NCBI RefSeq assembly: GCF_040438885.1
Contig: NZ_CP159218.1
Coordinates: forward strand, 2,852,001-2,916,000
Reading direction: 5' to 3'
Source: Nakamurella sp. A5-74
GTDB taxonomy: Bacteria > Actinomycetota > Actinomycetes > Mycobacteriales > Nakamurellaceae
DNA length: 64,000 bases
The notes beneath the pieces were generated by a model. That model was given only the letters and a program-made list of their open reading frames with translations, ran no database searches and had not been told where the DNA came from. Positions 20,220-28,045 of this stretch are shown in pieces. The stretch's first letter is position 1; the number at the start of each line of letters is the position of its first letter. Both the position numbers and the translations under genes were made by a program.

Positions 20220-21225
20220 CGCCGACTCCTGAGGCCGCCGGCTGGCGGGCCCAGGCCGGCCAGTGGGACGGGTCGGGGACGAATCCGACGGTCAGCACCC
20301 CGTCGGCGAACCGGGCGGAGGCGACCGAGCAGCGCTGCAGCACCGACGGCAGCTCGAGTCGGCGGACCACCGGGCCGACGCTGATCAGCAGTGCGTCGTC
20401 ATCGCGTTCGAGGTCGAGCTGGTCGCGGTGCACACCCGGCACCGGGAGCGGCCACTCGTAGCCGTCATCGACGGCAACCACGGTGTCGTCGGCGACCGCC
20501 CGCGACTGGGTGTGGTGCCGCAGCAGTGGCGACAGATCCGGTGCCCGCGCCGACCCGGTGGGCCACGGGATGGTGAGTGTGCCGGCATCCGTTCCGGCGA
20601 CGGCGTCGTGACGGTCGGTTCGGTCGATGAGGCAGCGGGTGCCTATCCCGAACAGCGACAGTTGGGCCGGCAGCAGACGCGCGAGCGACGCCCGGTGGGG
20701 CTCCGCAGGTACCACCACGACTGCCGTTGCGCCCGACACGGCCATCGCCCCGGGAAGCGCCGCATCGAGGATTCCGTCCCAGACGGCGAGCCCACCGCCG
20801 GAGGTCCTGGCCGTCACCCGACCCAGGATGCGCAGCGCCTGCGGCACGAGCGCGTCCGTGAAGCGGCCCAGCCGCTCCAGGACGCCGACCAGCTCGATCG
20901 CGTGCGCGCCGGCATCGATGACCAGCTCGGCGTACGGTCTCGTCCGCAGCGTCTCGGCGACAGCCGACAGGGTGGCGAGCAGGTCGACACCGGGCAGAGC
21001 CGCGATCTCTCGCGGCAGCACGGCCAGGTCCTCGCCGGTCTGCGCATGGTGCGCGACGAACGCTCTGGAGTCGGGTCGGACCACGGTCACCGGAGCCGCC
21101 CCGGCCGCACCCGGCAAGGTGGGCGCTGCGGTGATCAGCACTGTCTCGACCGACGTCGCGGCGAGCGCAAGCGCGATGGTGGTGGTTCCGGAGCCACCGG
21201 GACCGGCCACCAGCGTCACCGTCAT
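20212..21225 (-). CDS. ArsA-like P-loop protein with degenerate Walker A
   Basis: 337 aa, SIMIBI/ArsA-type ATPase fold. The N-terminal loop reads VAGPGGSGTTTIALAL (residues 6-21): the usual Lys of GKT/S is replaced by Thr, so nucleotide hydrolysis may be lost or altered. Later landmarks are ELVIDAGAHAIELVGVLERLG (around residue 100) and TAVVVVPAEPHRAS. Its C-terminus holds a small beta domain like that of ArsA/Get3 homologues. Occupies the position of Rv2184c. It overlaps the SRPBCC gene by four bases and the CPLC gene by eight. Function unknown; membrane-protein or lipid handling is only a guess. Confidence 0.82.
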   Translation of the reverse strand: MTVTLVAGPGGSGTTTIALALAATSVETVLITAAPTLPGAAGAAPVTVVRPDSRAFVAHHAQTGEDLAVLPREIAALPGVDLLATLSAVAETLRTRPYAELVIDAGAHAIELVGVLERLGRFTDALVPQALRILGRVTARTSGGGLAVWDGILDAALPGAMAVSGATAVVVVPAEPHRASLARLLPAQLSLFGIGTRCLIDRTDRHDAVAGTDAGTLTIPWPTGSARAPDLSPLLRHHTQSRAVADDTVVAVDDGYEWPLPVPGVHRDQLDLERDDDALLISVGPVVRRLELPSVLQRCSVASARFADGVLTVGFVPDPSHWPAWARQPAASGVGDE

Positions 21226-21677
21226 GCGTGATCCGCCGCAGGTGTTTCCACCCGCTTGCGGAGCTCCTCCAGTGCGGTGTCCATGATCCTCTTCTCGGCC
21301 GTCCGGCGCAGCGGTCCGATCAGCGGGATGGTGAGCTGCACCGTCAGCGAGTAGGTGACCGTCGTCGAGGTGGCACCCGGCCGCAGGACGTACGAACCCA
21401 CCTGCGCCTTCTGCAGTTTGCCCTGGACCAGCGTCCAGGACACCGACAGACCGTCCGCTGCCCAGGTGTACTGCAGCTCGTAGGTGTCCTTGAAGGCACC
21501 TGCATCCAACTCGAAGCGGACCCTGCGAGGACGGTTCGCAGAGGTCCCGGCCTCGGTCACCGTCACGGTCTTCACCGCACCGGCCCATTCGGGATATGCC
21601 GCGACGTCGGCAATGGTGTCCATGATGGCGGCCGGATCAGCGGCCATCTCCACGGACTTCGTCGACGCATCAGCCAT
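21222..21677 (-). CDS. SRPBCC (START-like) family protein, TB16.3 homologue
   Basis: 151 aa in the polyketide cyclase/dehydrase-like SRPBCC fold: an opening strand MADASTKSVEMAADPAAIMDTIADVAAYPEWAGAVK split by a short helix pair, then alternating strands, and a long C-terminal helix (EKRIMDTALEELRKRVE). The fold makes a hydrophobic pocket for a lipid or aromatic ligand. Homologous to Rv2185c. First gene of the overlapping SRPBCC-ArsA-CPLC-ROK run. ATG 21677 follows TAACCT by six bases. Confidence 0.88.
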   Translation of the reverse strand: MADASTKSVEMAADPAAIMDTIADVAAYPEWAGAVKTVTVTEAGTSANRPRRVRFELDAGAFKDTYELQYTWAADGLSVSWTLVQGKLQKAQVGSYVLRPGATSTTVTYSLTVQLTIPLIGPLRRTAEKRIMDTALEELRKRVETPAADHA

Positions 21678-21683
21678 GCGCCG

Positions 21684-21689
21684 AGGTTA
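21684..21689 (-). promoter_or_regulatory. -10 hexamer TAACCT of the SRPBCC operon
   Basis: Six bases before the ATG at 21677. It would drive all four overlapping genes. Confidence 0.5.
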
Positions 21690-21760
21690 CCCGTCCCGGA
21701 ACGTCCGTCGTGCTGCCCCGGTGCCGGCACCGGCCACCGGCCATCGTCGGCGTGAACGGA

Positions 21761-22570
21761 TCACCAACGGACCTCGAACGGGGTCGTCCACCGGGCGAAG
21801 TGCCCGACGTTGACGCATTCCGTCCTGCCGCGTCTCGTCCGTTGCACCAACGGCTGGTGGACGTGGCCGGACAGGGCCAACCGCGGGCGGTGCTCGTCAA
21901 TCGACTCGAGCAGTCCGGGGCCGAACATCTCCGCCCTGGCCGGCACCCGGTCGTAGCGCATCAGCGCCAGGTCGGGCGGGACATGACTGCACAGCACGTC
22001 CACCGCGCCGAGCGAGGCAACGGTGCGGGCGAAGTCGGCGGCCGGCTTGATGAAGGGACGCCACGGACGGTCGTCGGTGGCAGGGTCGGGGGGCGGGCCG
22101 GCCCTGCGGCTCGCACCGCCGGCCGCGAAGCCCAGGCGTACCCCGTCCAGCTCGATCACCTGGCCGTCGACCATGTCGATGGTGCCGTCCGCCACGGCCG
22201 TCCACCGGTCGAGTTCGTCGACGTTGCCGAGGATCAGCAACGGTGGCCGGGACGCTCGGGAAAGTGCCTCCACCACCAGCCGGTACTTGGCGTCGACGAT
22301 CGCATCGAGAGTGCCGCGCGGATCGGCGAGCGTCTCCCAGAGCGCGACGGACAGCACGTGCATGCCGGCGAAATCACCGACGGTGCGCAGGTCGATCAGC
22401 TGTTGCACCGGATCCCGCCCGAAGGCAGCGCCGACGATCCCGGCGCCGGGATCGCGGTAGTCGATGTAGTCGAGCAGGTCCCCGAGCACGATCAACTGCT
22501 CGGCACGCGCGGCGACGTCGGCCAGGGCAGCGGAGTTGCCGTGGATGTCCGAGACGAAGCTGACGCGCAC
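21761..22570 (-). CDS. Calcineurin-like metallophosphoesterase
   Basis: 269 aa. All five metal-site blocks are visible: VSDIHGN at the N-terminus, LGDLLDYIDYRDP near 30, GNVDELDRW near 115, CSHVPPD near 195 and SGHVHQP near 235. These coordinate two metals for hydrolysis of a phosphomonoester or diester; the substrate is not indicated. GTG 22570, preceded at six bases by TAGCGT. It is divergent from the acyl-CoA ligase remnant, only 57 bases apart, and their two predicted -10 hexamers lie within that space. Confidence 0.88.
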   Translation of the reverse strand: MRVSFVSDIHGNSAALADVAARAEQLIVLGDLLDYIDYRDPGAGIVGAAFGRDPVQQLIDLRTVGDFAGMHVLSVALWETLADPRGTLDAIVDAKYRLVVEALSRASRPPLLILGNVDELDRWTAVADGTIDMVDGQVIELDGVRLGFAAGGASRRAGPPPDPATDDRPWRPFIKPAADFARTVASLGAVDVLCSHVPPDLALMRYDRVPARAEMFGPGLLESIDEHRPRLALSGHVHQPLVQRTRRGRTECVNVGHFARWTTPFEVRW

Positions 22571-22576
22571 ACCGAC

Positions 22577-22582
22577 ACGCTA
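22577..22582 (-). promoter_or_regulatory. -10 hexamer TAGCGT of the phosphoesterase gene
   Basis: Six bases before the GTG at 22570. Confidence 0.45.
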
Positions 22583-22614
22583 TCGGCTCGCCGTTCGACG
22601 CCTGCCGCTGCCGG

Positions 22615-22620
22615 TACCGT
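22615..22620 (+). promoter_or_regulatory. -10 hexamer TACCGT of the ligase remnant
   Basis: Seven bases before the ATG at 22628, facing the phosphoesterase promoter. Confidence 0.45.
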
Positions 22621-22627
22621 CGCGGGC

Positions 22628-23122
22628 ATGTGGTCGATGCCGGAACCGGTGCGGCGCTGGGCCGTACATGCCGTCCGGATGCTCCGCTCACGCGGAGGTG
22701 CTGATCGAGTCCCGTCGGACCCGCCCGGTCCCGACGGCCTGCCGGTGATCCCGGCAGAGATCCAACCGGAGTCGGATCAGGACGGACGGACGATCGCCGC
22801 CGGTCTGACCGCGTTCGGGTTGGGATCAGGAACCCGGATCGCGGTGATGGGCCTGACTCCGGACGGCGACCGCGCGGCTGTCGACGCGATCGAACTGCTG
22901 GGCGCCGAGGCCGTGCTCGTTCCCGATCATGCTCACGGACCGCGGCTACGACTGCGGCTCCGCGGGGTCCGCGCCGTGCTGACGCAGAGCCCACACGTCC
23001 CGCAGATCGCCGCGGTGGTCGGTGATCTGCCGGACCTGCAACACCTGTGGTCGTGGGACGCCGGCGGCCGGGACGAGCTCATTGCCGCCGCGCACGGCAG
23101 GATGCCGGCCTTCCAGGAATGA
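22628..23122 (+). CDS. Short AMP-binding (acyl-CoA ligase N-terminus)-like protein, probable fadD15 remnant
   Basis: 164 aa. Residues about 55-155 follow the N-terminal part of long-chain acyl-CoA ligases: the helix IAAGLTAFGLGSGTRIAVMGLTP, then LLGAEAVLVPD, a substitute for the hinge VRAVLTQSPHVPQIAAVV, and LPDLQHLWSWDAGGRDELIA. The protein then stops; the ATP loop, adenylate-forming core and CoA domain are absent, so it cannot be an active ligase. In M. tuberculosis full-length fadD15 (Rv2187) lies at exactly this position beside pimB. A domesticated fragment or decaying gene are both possible. The frame is intact and has a predicted leaderless promoter. Confidence 0.7.
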   Translation: MWSMPEPVRRWAVHAVRMLRSRGGADRVPSDPPGPDGLPVIPAEIQPESDQDGRTIAAGLTAFGLGSGTRIAVMGLTPDGDRAAVDAIELLGAEAVLVPDHAHGPRLRLRLRGVRAVLTQSPHVPQIAAVVGDLPDLQHLWSWDAGGRDELIAAAHGRMPAFQE

Positions 23123-23129
23123 TCGGGCC

Positions 23130-23174
23130 TGCCGTCCATCCGATTGCCGTCCATCCGGCTGCCGTCCATCCGGC
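23130..23174. repeat. 15-base tandem repeat, three copies
   Basis: TGCCGTCCATCCGRY repeated at 23130, 23145 and 23160, followed by degenerate copies to about 23200. It fills the gap between the ligase remnant and the NlpC/P60 gene. Confidence 0.85.
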
Positions 23175-23218
23175 CGCCGTTCCGGCTGCCGTCGATCCAG
23201 CGGTCGATCCTGCTGCGG

Positions 23219-24511
23219 TCAGCGACCGACGGCGTGCGCGACCGGGTAGCCGTTCATCCGTTTGCTCAACGACGTGACCATGATGGGTGCCCCGGTGTGC
23301 GAAGCGTGCACGAACAACCCGTCCCCGATGTACATCCCGACGTGGCTGGTGGGCCGGTAGAAGGTGATCAGGTCGCCGACCTGCACATCGGCCAGCGGGA
23401 TCACCGGTAGCTGCGCTGCCTGCTCGGAACTGGAGCGTGGCACCGTGATCCCGGCCTTCGCCCACGACCAGAGCATCAGCCCGGAGCAGTCGAACGAGTC
23501 CGGACCGGTCGCTGCCCAGACATAGGGCAGCCCAACCCTGCTGAGTGCCGCCTGCACGGCGATCGCCGCCTGCGCGTTCGGGGCCTGCTGGGCCGCGCGG
23601 ACCGAGAGATCCTGCACCGAGATCGAGCGGCTGCCGCGCTCACCGTTGCGGACGGTGACGCCACCGTCGGTCATCTGGACGGCGGCGTCCCGATCTGCGG
23701 CGGAGAGCCTGGCGTAGGTCCGCTGGTAGACAGCGACCTTGCCGGCGAGCCGCTGCTTGTCGGCCACCAGCGCATGGGTCGCGGCAACCGCACGACGTTC
23801 GGCAGCGGTAGCAGCGTCCGCCGCAGCGGCCGCATCCCGCTCCCGCGCCCGAGCGGCGTCCCGCACCGCTGCGATGCCGTCCCGCTCGGCGGTGGCTTTC
23901 TGCTGGGCAGCGGTGAGCGCGCGCTGGGCAGCCTCCGCTGCGCTGAGCAGCTGGGCGTTGTCGTCGGCGACGATGTCCAGCGACGAGGCTCGTTCCAGGA
24001 AGTCGTCGGGCGACGTCGCGGTCAGGAACGCCGACATCGATCCGGTCCGGGCGCCGCGGAAACTCGCATCGGCGAACGCGTCGATCTGCTGCTGGTAGCC
24101 CGCGGTGACGCCGCTGGTCCGCGCGAGTTCCGCGGCCGCCGCATCGACCCGCCGTTGGGCGACGGCGACCCGCGCGTTCTCGCCCGCGAGCTGCTGCTGT
24201 GCCTGCTGCTGTCGTTGACGAGCGGCCACCGATGCGGCAGTGGCCTGGTGCGCCGCGGATTCGGTGGCCAGGACCCGCTCGCCGAACGAGGAGTACTCGC
24301 GGGCCGCATCCAGCCAGGCCCGCTGTGCCTGGTCCGGAGTGCTCGGCGCCGCGGCAGCCGGAGCTGCGGAAACCCAGGCAGTCGTGGTGGCTCGGGCGAC
24401 CGCCGGGCCGCTCGCGGAGGCCGTTCCCGGCGTCGCGAGAGCGGATCCTGCCAGCACGGCAAGACCCAGCGCGACCCTGCCGAACCTCTGCGTGAACTTC
24501 ACCGAACTCAC
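23219..24511 (-). CDS. Secreted NlpC/P60 peptidoglycan endopeptidase (first paralogue)
   Basis: 430 aa. Signal peptide at residues 1-35 (GRVALGLAVLAGSALATPGTASAS). A long Ala/Gln-rich coiled coil spans about 60-290, broken by the conserved block FADASFRGARTGSMSAFLT. The C-terminal NlpC/P60 domain has Cys342 in FDCSGL, His in SHVGMYIG and the final HAS. It should cut D-Glu-DAP bonds in peptidoglycan during division, as RipA/RipC do; the coiled coil probably holds it inactive or targets it. GTG 24511 has GAGGAG upstream. Equivalent to the Rv2190c position next to pimB. No riboswitch was found upstream, unlike its paralogue. Confidence 0.92.
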   Translation of the reverse strand: MSSVKFTQRFGRVALGLAVLAGSALATPGTASASGPAVARATTTAWVSAAPAAAAPSTPDQAQRAWLDAAREYSSFGERVLATESAAHQATAASVAARQRQQQAQQQLAGENARVAVAQRRVDAAAAELARTSGVTAGYQQQIDAFADASFRGARTGSMSAFLTATSPDDFLERASSLDIVADDNAQLLSAAEAAQRALTAAQQKATAERDGIAAVRDAARARERDAAAAADAATAAERRAVAATHALVADKQRLAGKVAVYQRTYARLSAADRDAAVQMTDGGVTVRNGERGSRSISVQDLSVRAAQQAPNAQAAIAVQAALSRVGLPYVWAATGPDSFDCSGLMLWSWAKAGITVPRSSSEQAAQLPVIPLADVQVGDLITFYRPTSHVGMYIGDGLFVHASHTGAPIMVTSLSKRMNGYPVAHAVGR

Positions 24512-24644
24512 TCTCGCTCTCCTCGTGGTCCCGACCGACCCGCTGGAACCCCGACAACCTATGGCTCGATCGCTCAGTACCGGCATCGCACGGACCTCGA
24601 TGTGGACAACTCGATGCCCTGTGGACGAGGACGTCTGACGTCGC

Positions 24645-25763
24645 TCATCCGATCAGCTCCGCAAGTCGATCGGCCGAGCGCTGCCAGTCCCAGTCGTCCC
24701 TGACCCAGGAACGGCCCTGCGCACCCCAGCTGCGGGTCTTCGGATCGACCAGTGCGCGAATGCACGCCTGCGCAACGGCGCCGACGTCCCGGCCGTCGAC
24801 GACCAGCCCGGTCTGCTCCGGCTTCACCGTCTCGGGTGCGCCGCCGGAGTCGCCGGCCACCACCGGAAGGCCCGAGGCCGAGGCCTCCAGGAACACGATC
24901 CCCAGGCCTTCCACGTCCAGCCCGTTCCCCCGCGTGCGGCAGGGCATCGCGAAGGCATCGCCGGCGAGGTAGTGCGCGGGCAGTTCGTGCTCCTCGACGG
25001 CACCGGTGAACACCACGGCATCGCCGAGTCCCCCACGCTCCACGAGGATGCGCAGTCGTTGCTCGTCAGGCCCCGAACCGACGATCAGCAGTGCGGTGTC
25101 CGGCACCTCGGCACGGATCCGCGGCAGTGCTTCGATCAGCACGTCCTGGCCCTTCCGCGGCACCAGTCTCGACAGGCAGACCAGCACCGGTCGTCCTGCG
25201 AGGCCCCACCGTTCCCTGATCCGCTCGCCGGCGGCCCGATCGGGACGGAATCGTTCGGTGTCGACCCCCGGCGCGACCCGTTCCAGAGCTGCTTGCGGTC
25301 CGAAGGCACCGGCGATCCGATTCCTGGCGTAGGTGCTGATGTAAGTGAGCACGTCGACGCGGGAGCCGATCCGCCGCAGCGCCTGCCTCGACCCTGGCAG
25401 CATCGACCAGCCGACCTCGTGGCCATGGGTACTGGACACGATGCGCTCCGCGCCGGCCCGACGCAGGGCCGGCGCGAGCAGGGCCAAGGGCGCGGTGGCA
25501 CCGAACCAGACGGCGGACAGCCGGTGCTCGCGGATCAGGCGCGCCGCAGTTCTGGCGACCTGGGGCACCGGCAGCATCAGCGAGGTCGGATGCCGTACCA
25601 CCGGAAAGGGCTGCGCGGCGTCGAAGTCCTCCGCACCCTGCCAGGCCGGGGCGTAGACCACCAGATCATCCGCCGGCAGGCGACGCGCCAGAGCATGGAC
25701 GTACGACTGGATACCGCCGGAACGTGGCGGGAAGTCGTTGGTCAGCAGCAGGGTGCGACGCAC
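24645..25763 (-). CDS. pimB: GDP-mannose-dependent alpha-(1-6)-phosphatidylinositol monomannoside mannosyltransferase
   Basis: GT4 glycosyltransferase that adds the second mannose to phosphatidylinositol monomannoside at the inner membrane face. 372 aa. N-terminal LLTNDFPPRSGGIQSYVH, middle SSTHGHEVGWSMLPG, donor site VCLSRLVPRKGQDVLIEALP, and MPCRTRGNGLDVEGLGIVFLEASASG with the EX7E pair; all agree with mycobacterial PimB' (Rv2188c). The GTG start lacks an obvious Shine-Dalgarno sequence. It lies between two NlpC/P60 genes on the same strand, 32 bases after the second one, so it may be read through from that gene. Confidence 0.94.
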   Translation of the reverse strand: MRRTLLLTNDFPPRSGGIQSYVHALARRLPADDLVVYAPAWQGAEDFDAAQPFPVVRHPTSLMLPVPQVARTAARLIREHRLSAVWFGATAPLALLAPALRRAGAERIVSSTHGHEVGWSMLPGSRQALRRIGSRVDVLTYISTYARNRIAGAFGPQAALERVAPGVDTERFRPDRAAGERIRERWGLAGRPVLVCLSRLVPRKGQDVLIEALPRIRAEVPDTALLIVGSGPDEQRLRILVERGGLGDAVVFTGAVEEHELPAHYLAGDAFAMPCRTRGNGLDVEGLGIVFLEASASGLPVVAGDSGGAPETVKPEQTGLVVDGRDVGAVAQACIRALVDPKTRSWGAQGRSWVRDDWDWQRSADRLAELIG

Positions 25764-25795
25764 AGGAGCTCGTCTTCGGCGGTGGTCGGTGGGGG

Positions 25796-27382
25796 TCAGC
25801 CGACGACGCGGTGACCGGTCCCGTTGGGTCCGCCGTAGTACATCGTGGTGACGTAGACCGGCTTCGAAGAGGTCGAGGCGTGCACGATCTGACCATTCCC
25901 GATGTACATCGCTACATGGTGCACGGGCGAGTAGTAGGTGATCAGGTCACCCGGTCGGAGCTGGTCGAGCGGGACGTACTGCAGTCCGGCCTGACCGCCC
26001 GATGTCCGGGGGATGGTGATGCCTGCCTGGGCATAGGCCCAGGATGTGAAGCCGGAGCAGTCGAAGCTGTCGGGACCTGCGGCGCCGTACACATACGGCG
26101 ATCCGACCTTGGACAGCGCCGCCTGCACGGCGACCTCGGCAGCGCCGCTCGGGGCAGCAGCGGTCGGGGCAGCAGCGGTCGGGGCAGCAGCGCTCGGGGC
26201 AGCCTCGGTCGCGGTGACCTCGGTCGGGGCGGCCTCGGTCGGGGCGGCCTCGGTCGCGGTGACCTCGGTCGCGGTGACCTCGGTCGCGGTGACCTCGGTC
26301 GGGGCGGCCTCGGTCGGGGCAGCTTCAGCGGGAGACCCAGGCGCGGCCGCGGCGGACGACGGGTTCTGGCCGGCAGGAGCGTCGGCTACCTTCGGTGCGG
26401 CCTGCTCGGCTGCGGCCTGCTCGGCTGCGGCCTGCTCGGCTGCGGCCTGCTGCTGGGCAGCAGCGGCGCGATTGCGGTCGGCGCGGGCCTGGGCCTCCTG
26501 GGCTGCCTGCCGAGCGGCGGCGGCCTGGGCGGCGAGCGCTGCCTGCCGCTCCTGCTCGCTCAGCCGATTCTGCAGGGCTTCGAGGCGGTCGGCCTCGCGC
26601 TTGAGCTTCGCCTGCCGGCTGCGCACCTGATCGGTGGCGGCGTGGGAGGCCTTGAGAGCAGTTTCGGCGTGGGTCCTCGCGGCGGCGGCATCGGTGACAG
26701 CGGCGTCGGCTGCGCTCTTGGCGGCGGCAGCACTGTCGGCGGCCTGCTGGGCCCCGGTCCTGGCCTGGGCCGCAGTCGCCTTCGCCGCAGCTGCGCGGTC
26801 GAGGGTCTGCGCGGTGTCGTCGGCGACCAGTTCCAGGGTCGACGCGGTCTCCAGGAAGTCCTCGGGTGAGTTGGCCGTGAACATCGCGGACATCGACCCG
26901 AAGCGAGCGCCCCGGAAGCTGGCGTCGGCGAACTCGTCGACCTTGTCCTGGTACGACGCTTCCGCAGCTGACGCAACTGCGAGCTTCTTGGCCGCGGCCG
27001 CCGAGGCAGTCCCCGCGGCGGCGTTCCGGGTCTTCGCGGTGCGCAGCGCCTGCTCCTTGGCGGTGACCGTGCGAGCGGCACTCTCGACCTCGGCCCGCGC
27101 CTGGTGCTCGACATCGATGGCGACGAGCACCTTCTCGTTCATCGACTCAGCGGCTCCGGTCGCCTCGAGCCAGGCGGTCTGCGCTTCGTCGGCCGTGGTC
27201 GGATCCCCCGGATCGGCGAGCAGTCCGTCCGACGTCGGCACCGCGGGACGTACCTGCGGCGCTGCGACGGCGGCGGGTGCGAGCACGACGCCGGCCATCA
27301 GGACGCCGACGGTGACGAGAACGCGGGGAATACGAAGGGAGTGCTGGAGCGCAGCGAAAGTACGGCCGCGGGTCGAATGCAA
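25796..27382 (-). CDS. Secreted NlpC/P60 endopeptidase, RipA-like (second paralogue)
   Basis: 528 aa. Signal peptide at 1-42 ending APAAVAAP. Coiled coil at about 60-310 with the block FADASFRGARFGSMSAMFT, shared almost exactly with the first paralogue. A low-complexity linker at about 315-410 is made of EVTAT, EAAPT and AAPTA units; its DNA is a run of imperfect 15-base repeats (26140-26330). The catalytic domain has Cys442 in FDCSGF and HHVAMYIG. It probably hydrolyses peptidoglycan at the septum. The gene is under a c-di-AMP riboswitch directly upstream, so its level should follow c-di-AMP, a common wiring for actinobacterial wall hydrolases. Confidence 0.92.
   Translation of the reverse strand: MHSTRGRTFAALQHSLRIPRVLVTVGVLMAGVVLAPAAVAAPQVRPAVPTSDGLLADPGDPTTADEAQTAWLEATGAAESMNEKVLVAIDVEHQARAEVESAARTVTAKEQALRTAKTRNAAAGTASAAAAKKLAVASAAEASYQDKVDEFADASFRGARFGSMSAMFTANSPEDFLETASTLELVADDTAQTLDRAAAAKATAAQARTGAQQAADSAAAAKSAADAAVTDAAAARTHAETALKASHAATDQVRSRQAKLKREADRLEALQNRLSEQERQAALAAQAAAARQAAQEAQARADRNRAAAAQQQAAAEQAAAEQAAAEQAAPKVADAPAGQNPSSAAAAPGSPAEAAPTEAAPTEVTATEVTATEVTATEAAPTEAAPTEVTATEAAPSAAAPTAAAPTAAAPSGAAEVAVQAALSKVGSPYVYGAAGPDSFDCSGFTSWAYAQAGITIPRTSGGQAGLQYVPLDQLRPGDLITYYSPVHHVAMYIGNGQIVHASTSSKPVYVTTMYYGGPNGTGHRVVG
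26140..26330. repeat. Imperfect 15-base repeats coding a Thr/Glu/Ala linker
   Basis: Blocks such as gcggtgacctcggtc and gggcagcctcggtcg recur in two interleaved types. They encode the linker before the NlpC/P60 domain; in-frame copy changes would alter linker length only. Confidence 0.75.
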
Positions 27383-27394
27383 GGTTCCGGTGTG

Positions 27395-27540
27395 CCTTTC
27401 TTCCTTGCCGCCTACCGAGTTAGCTGACGGATTCGGGCAGGAAGTGCCCTACCGCTCCAGCCGGATCACTCCGGCTGTCGCAGATTCACCCCAGTAACTG
27501 TGGGTCCCCGGTTCGGCCACCCCGACGGGCCGATTCGGCG
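27395..27540 (-). ncRNA. ydaO/yuaA-type cyclic di-AMP riboswitch
   Basis: Read on the minus strand, the conserved core is present: GGGGACCCA (complement of 27501-27509), GGGGTGAATC (27483-27492), a Cys-Gly-rich hairpin around GCCGGAGTGATCCGGC, then CGAATCCGTCAGCTAAC and CGGTAGGC with a closing AAGGAAG. These are the hallmark ydaO motifs. It ends about 15 bases before the RipA-like gene. In the class, ligand binding usually turns expression of wall hydrolases and osmolyte transporters off. The 5' edge is approximate. Confidence 0.9.
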
Positions 27541-27722
27541 GTGATCTCCAGGAACGCCGTGGTCGGCGAGATGAGCTGAAGGTCTCGGTCAGGTTACGAG
27601 ATGGACACGGACACGTCCAGCCACCTCACTCCGGGTAGCACTGCATTTCACCCGTACGCCGCCTTCGCGTGATCCATCTCACCGCTGCGAGGACGTCGTG
27701 CGAGCAACCCCGCCGATCGTCG
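27541..27722. other. Upstream part of the riboswitch leader, no gene seen
   Basis: 182 bases between the riboswitch and the 68-aa gene. It should contain the promoter of the RipA-like transcript (minus strand). The run CTCGTAACCTGACCG, complement of about 27585-27599, includes TAACCT as a possible -10. No credible reading frame. Confidence 0.4.
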
Positions 27723-27929
27723 TCATCCTGCCCGCACTGATCGCGTGACGATCTCCGGACCACTGATCAAGAACGGGCGGATCAGACCGGACTCCGCGAG
27801 TACTTCCAGGGCGGCCTGCTCGGTCTGGTCGAACTCCACACCCTCCGGCGGCGCGCCCAGGAGCATGGTGATGACGCAGCCTGAGCAGCCGAACCCCCGA
27901 ATGGTGCAGGTCTCGCAGTCGATGTGCAT
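27723..27929 (-). CDS. Small Cys-rich hypothetical protein
   Basis: 68 aa starting MHIDCETCTIRGFGCSGCVIT, four Cys within about 15 residues in two CxxC pairs. The rest is a short helical segment (FDQTEQAALEVLAESGLI). Four such Cys could bind zinc or an iron-sulphur centre. I recall small proteins of this type in other actinobacteria but no function is known to me. A strong AGGAAGGAA lies upstream of ATG 27929, supporting this start over the longer frame. It sits between the NYN gene and the RipA-like gene on the same strand. Confidence 0.75.
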   Translation of the reverse strand: MHIDCETCTIRGFGCSGCVITMLLGAPPEGVEFDQTEQAALEVLAESGLIRPFLISGPEIVTRSVRAG

Positions 27930-28045
27930 GACAGATTCCTTCCTCGGGGGCACGGATCGCGCCCCACGGATCGGCCACCTGTCGTTCGACCAGGTGTTCG
28001 AACCGCCACGCTAGGAGCGGGGTCCGACAGAGGGGTCCTCCGGCC

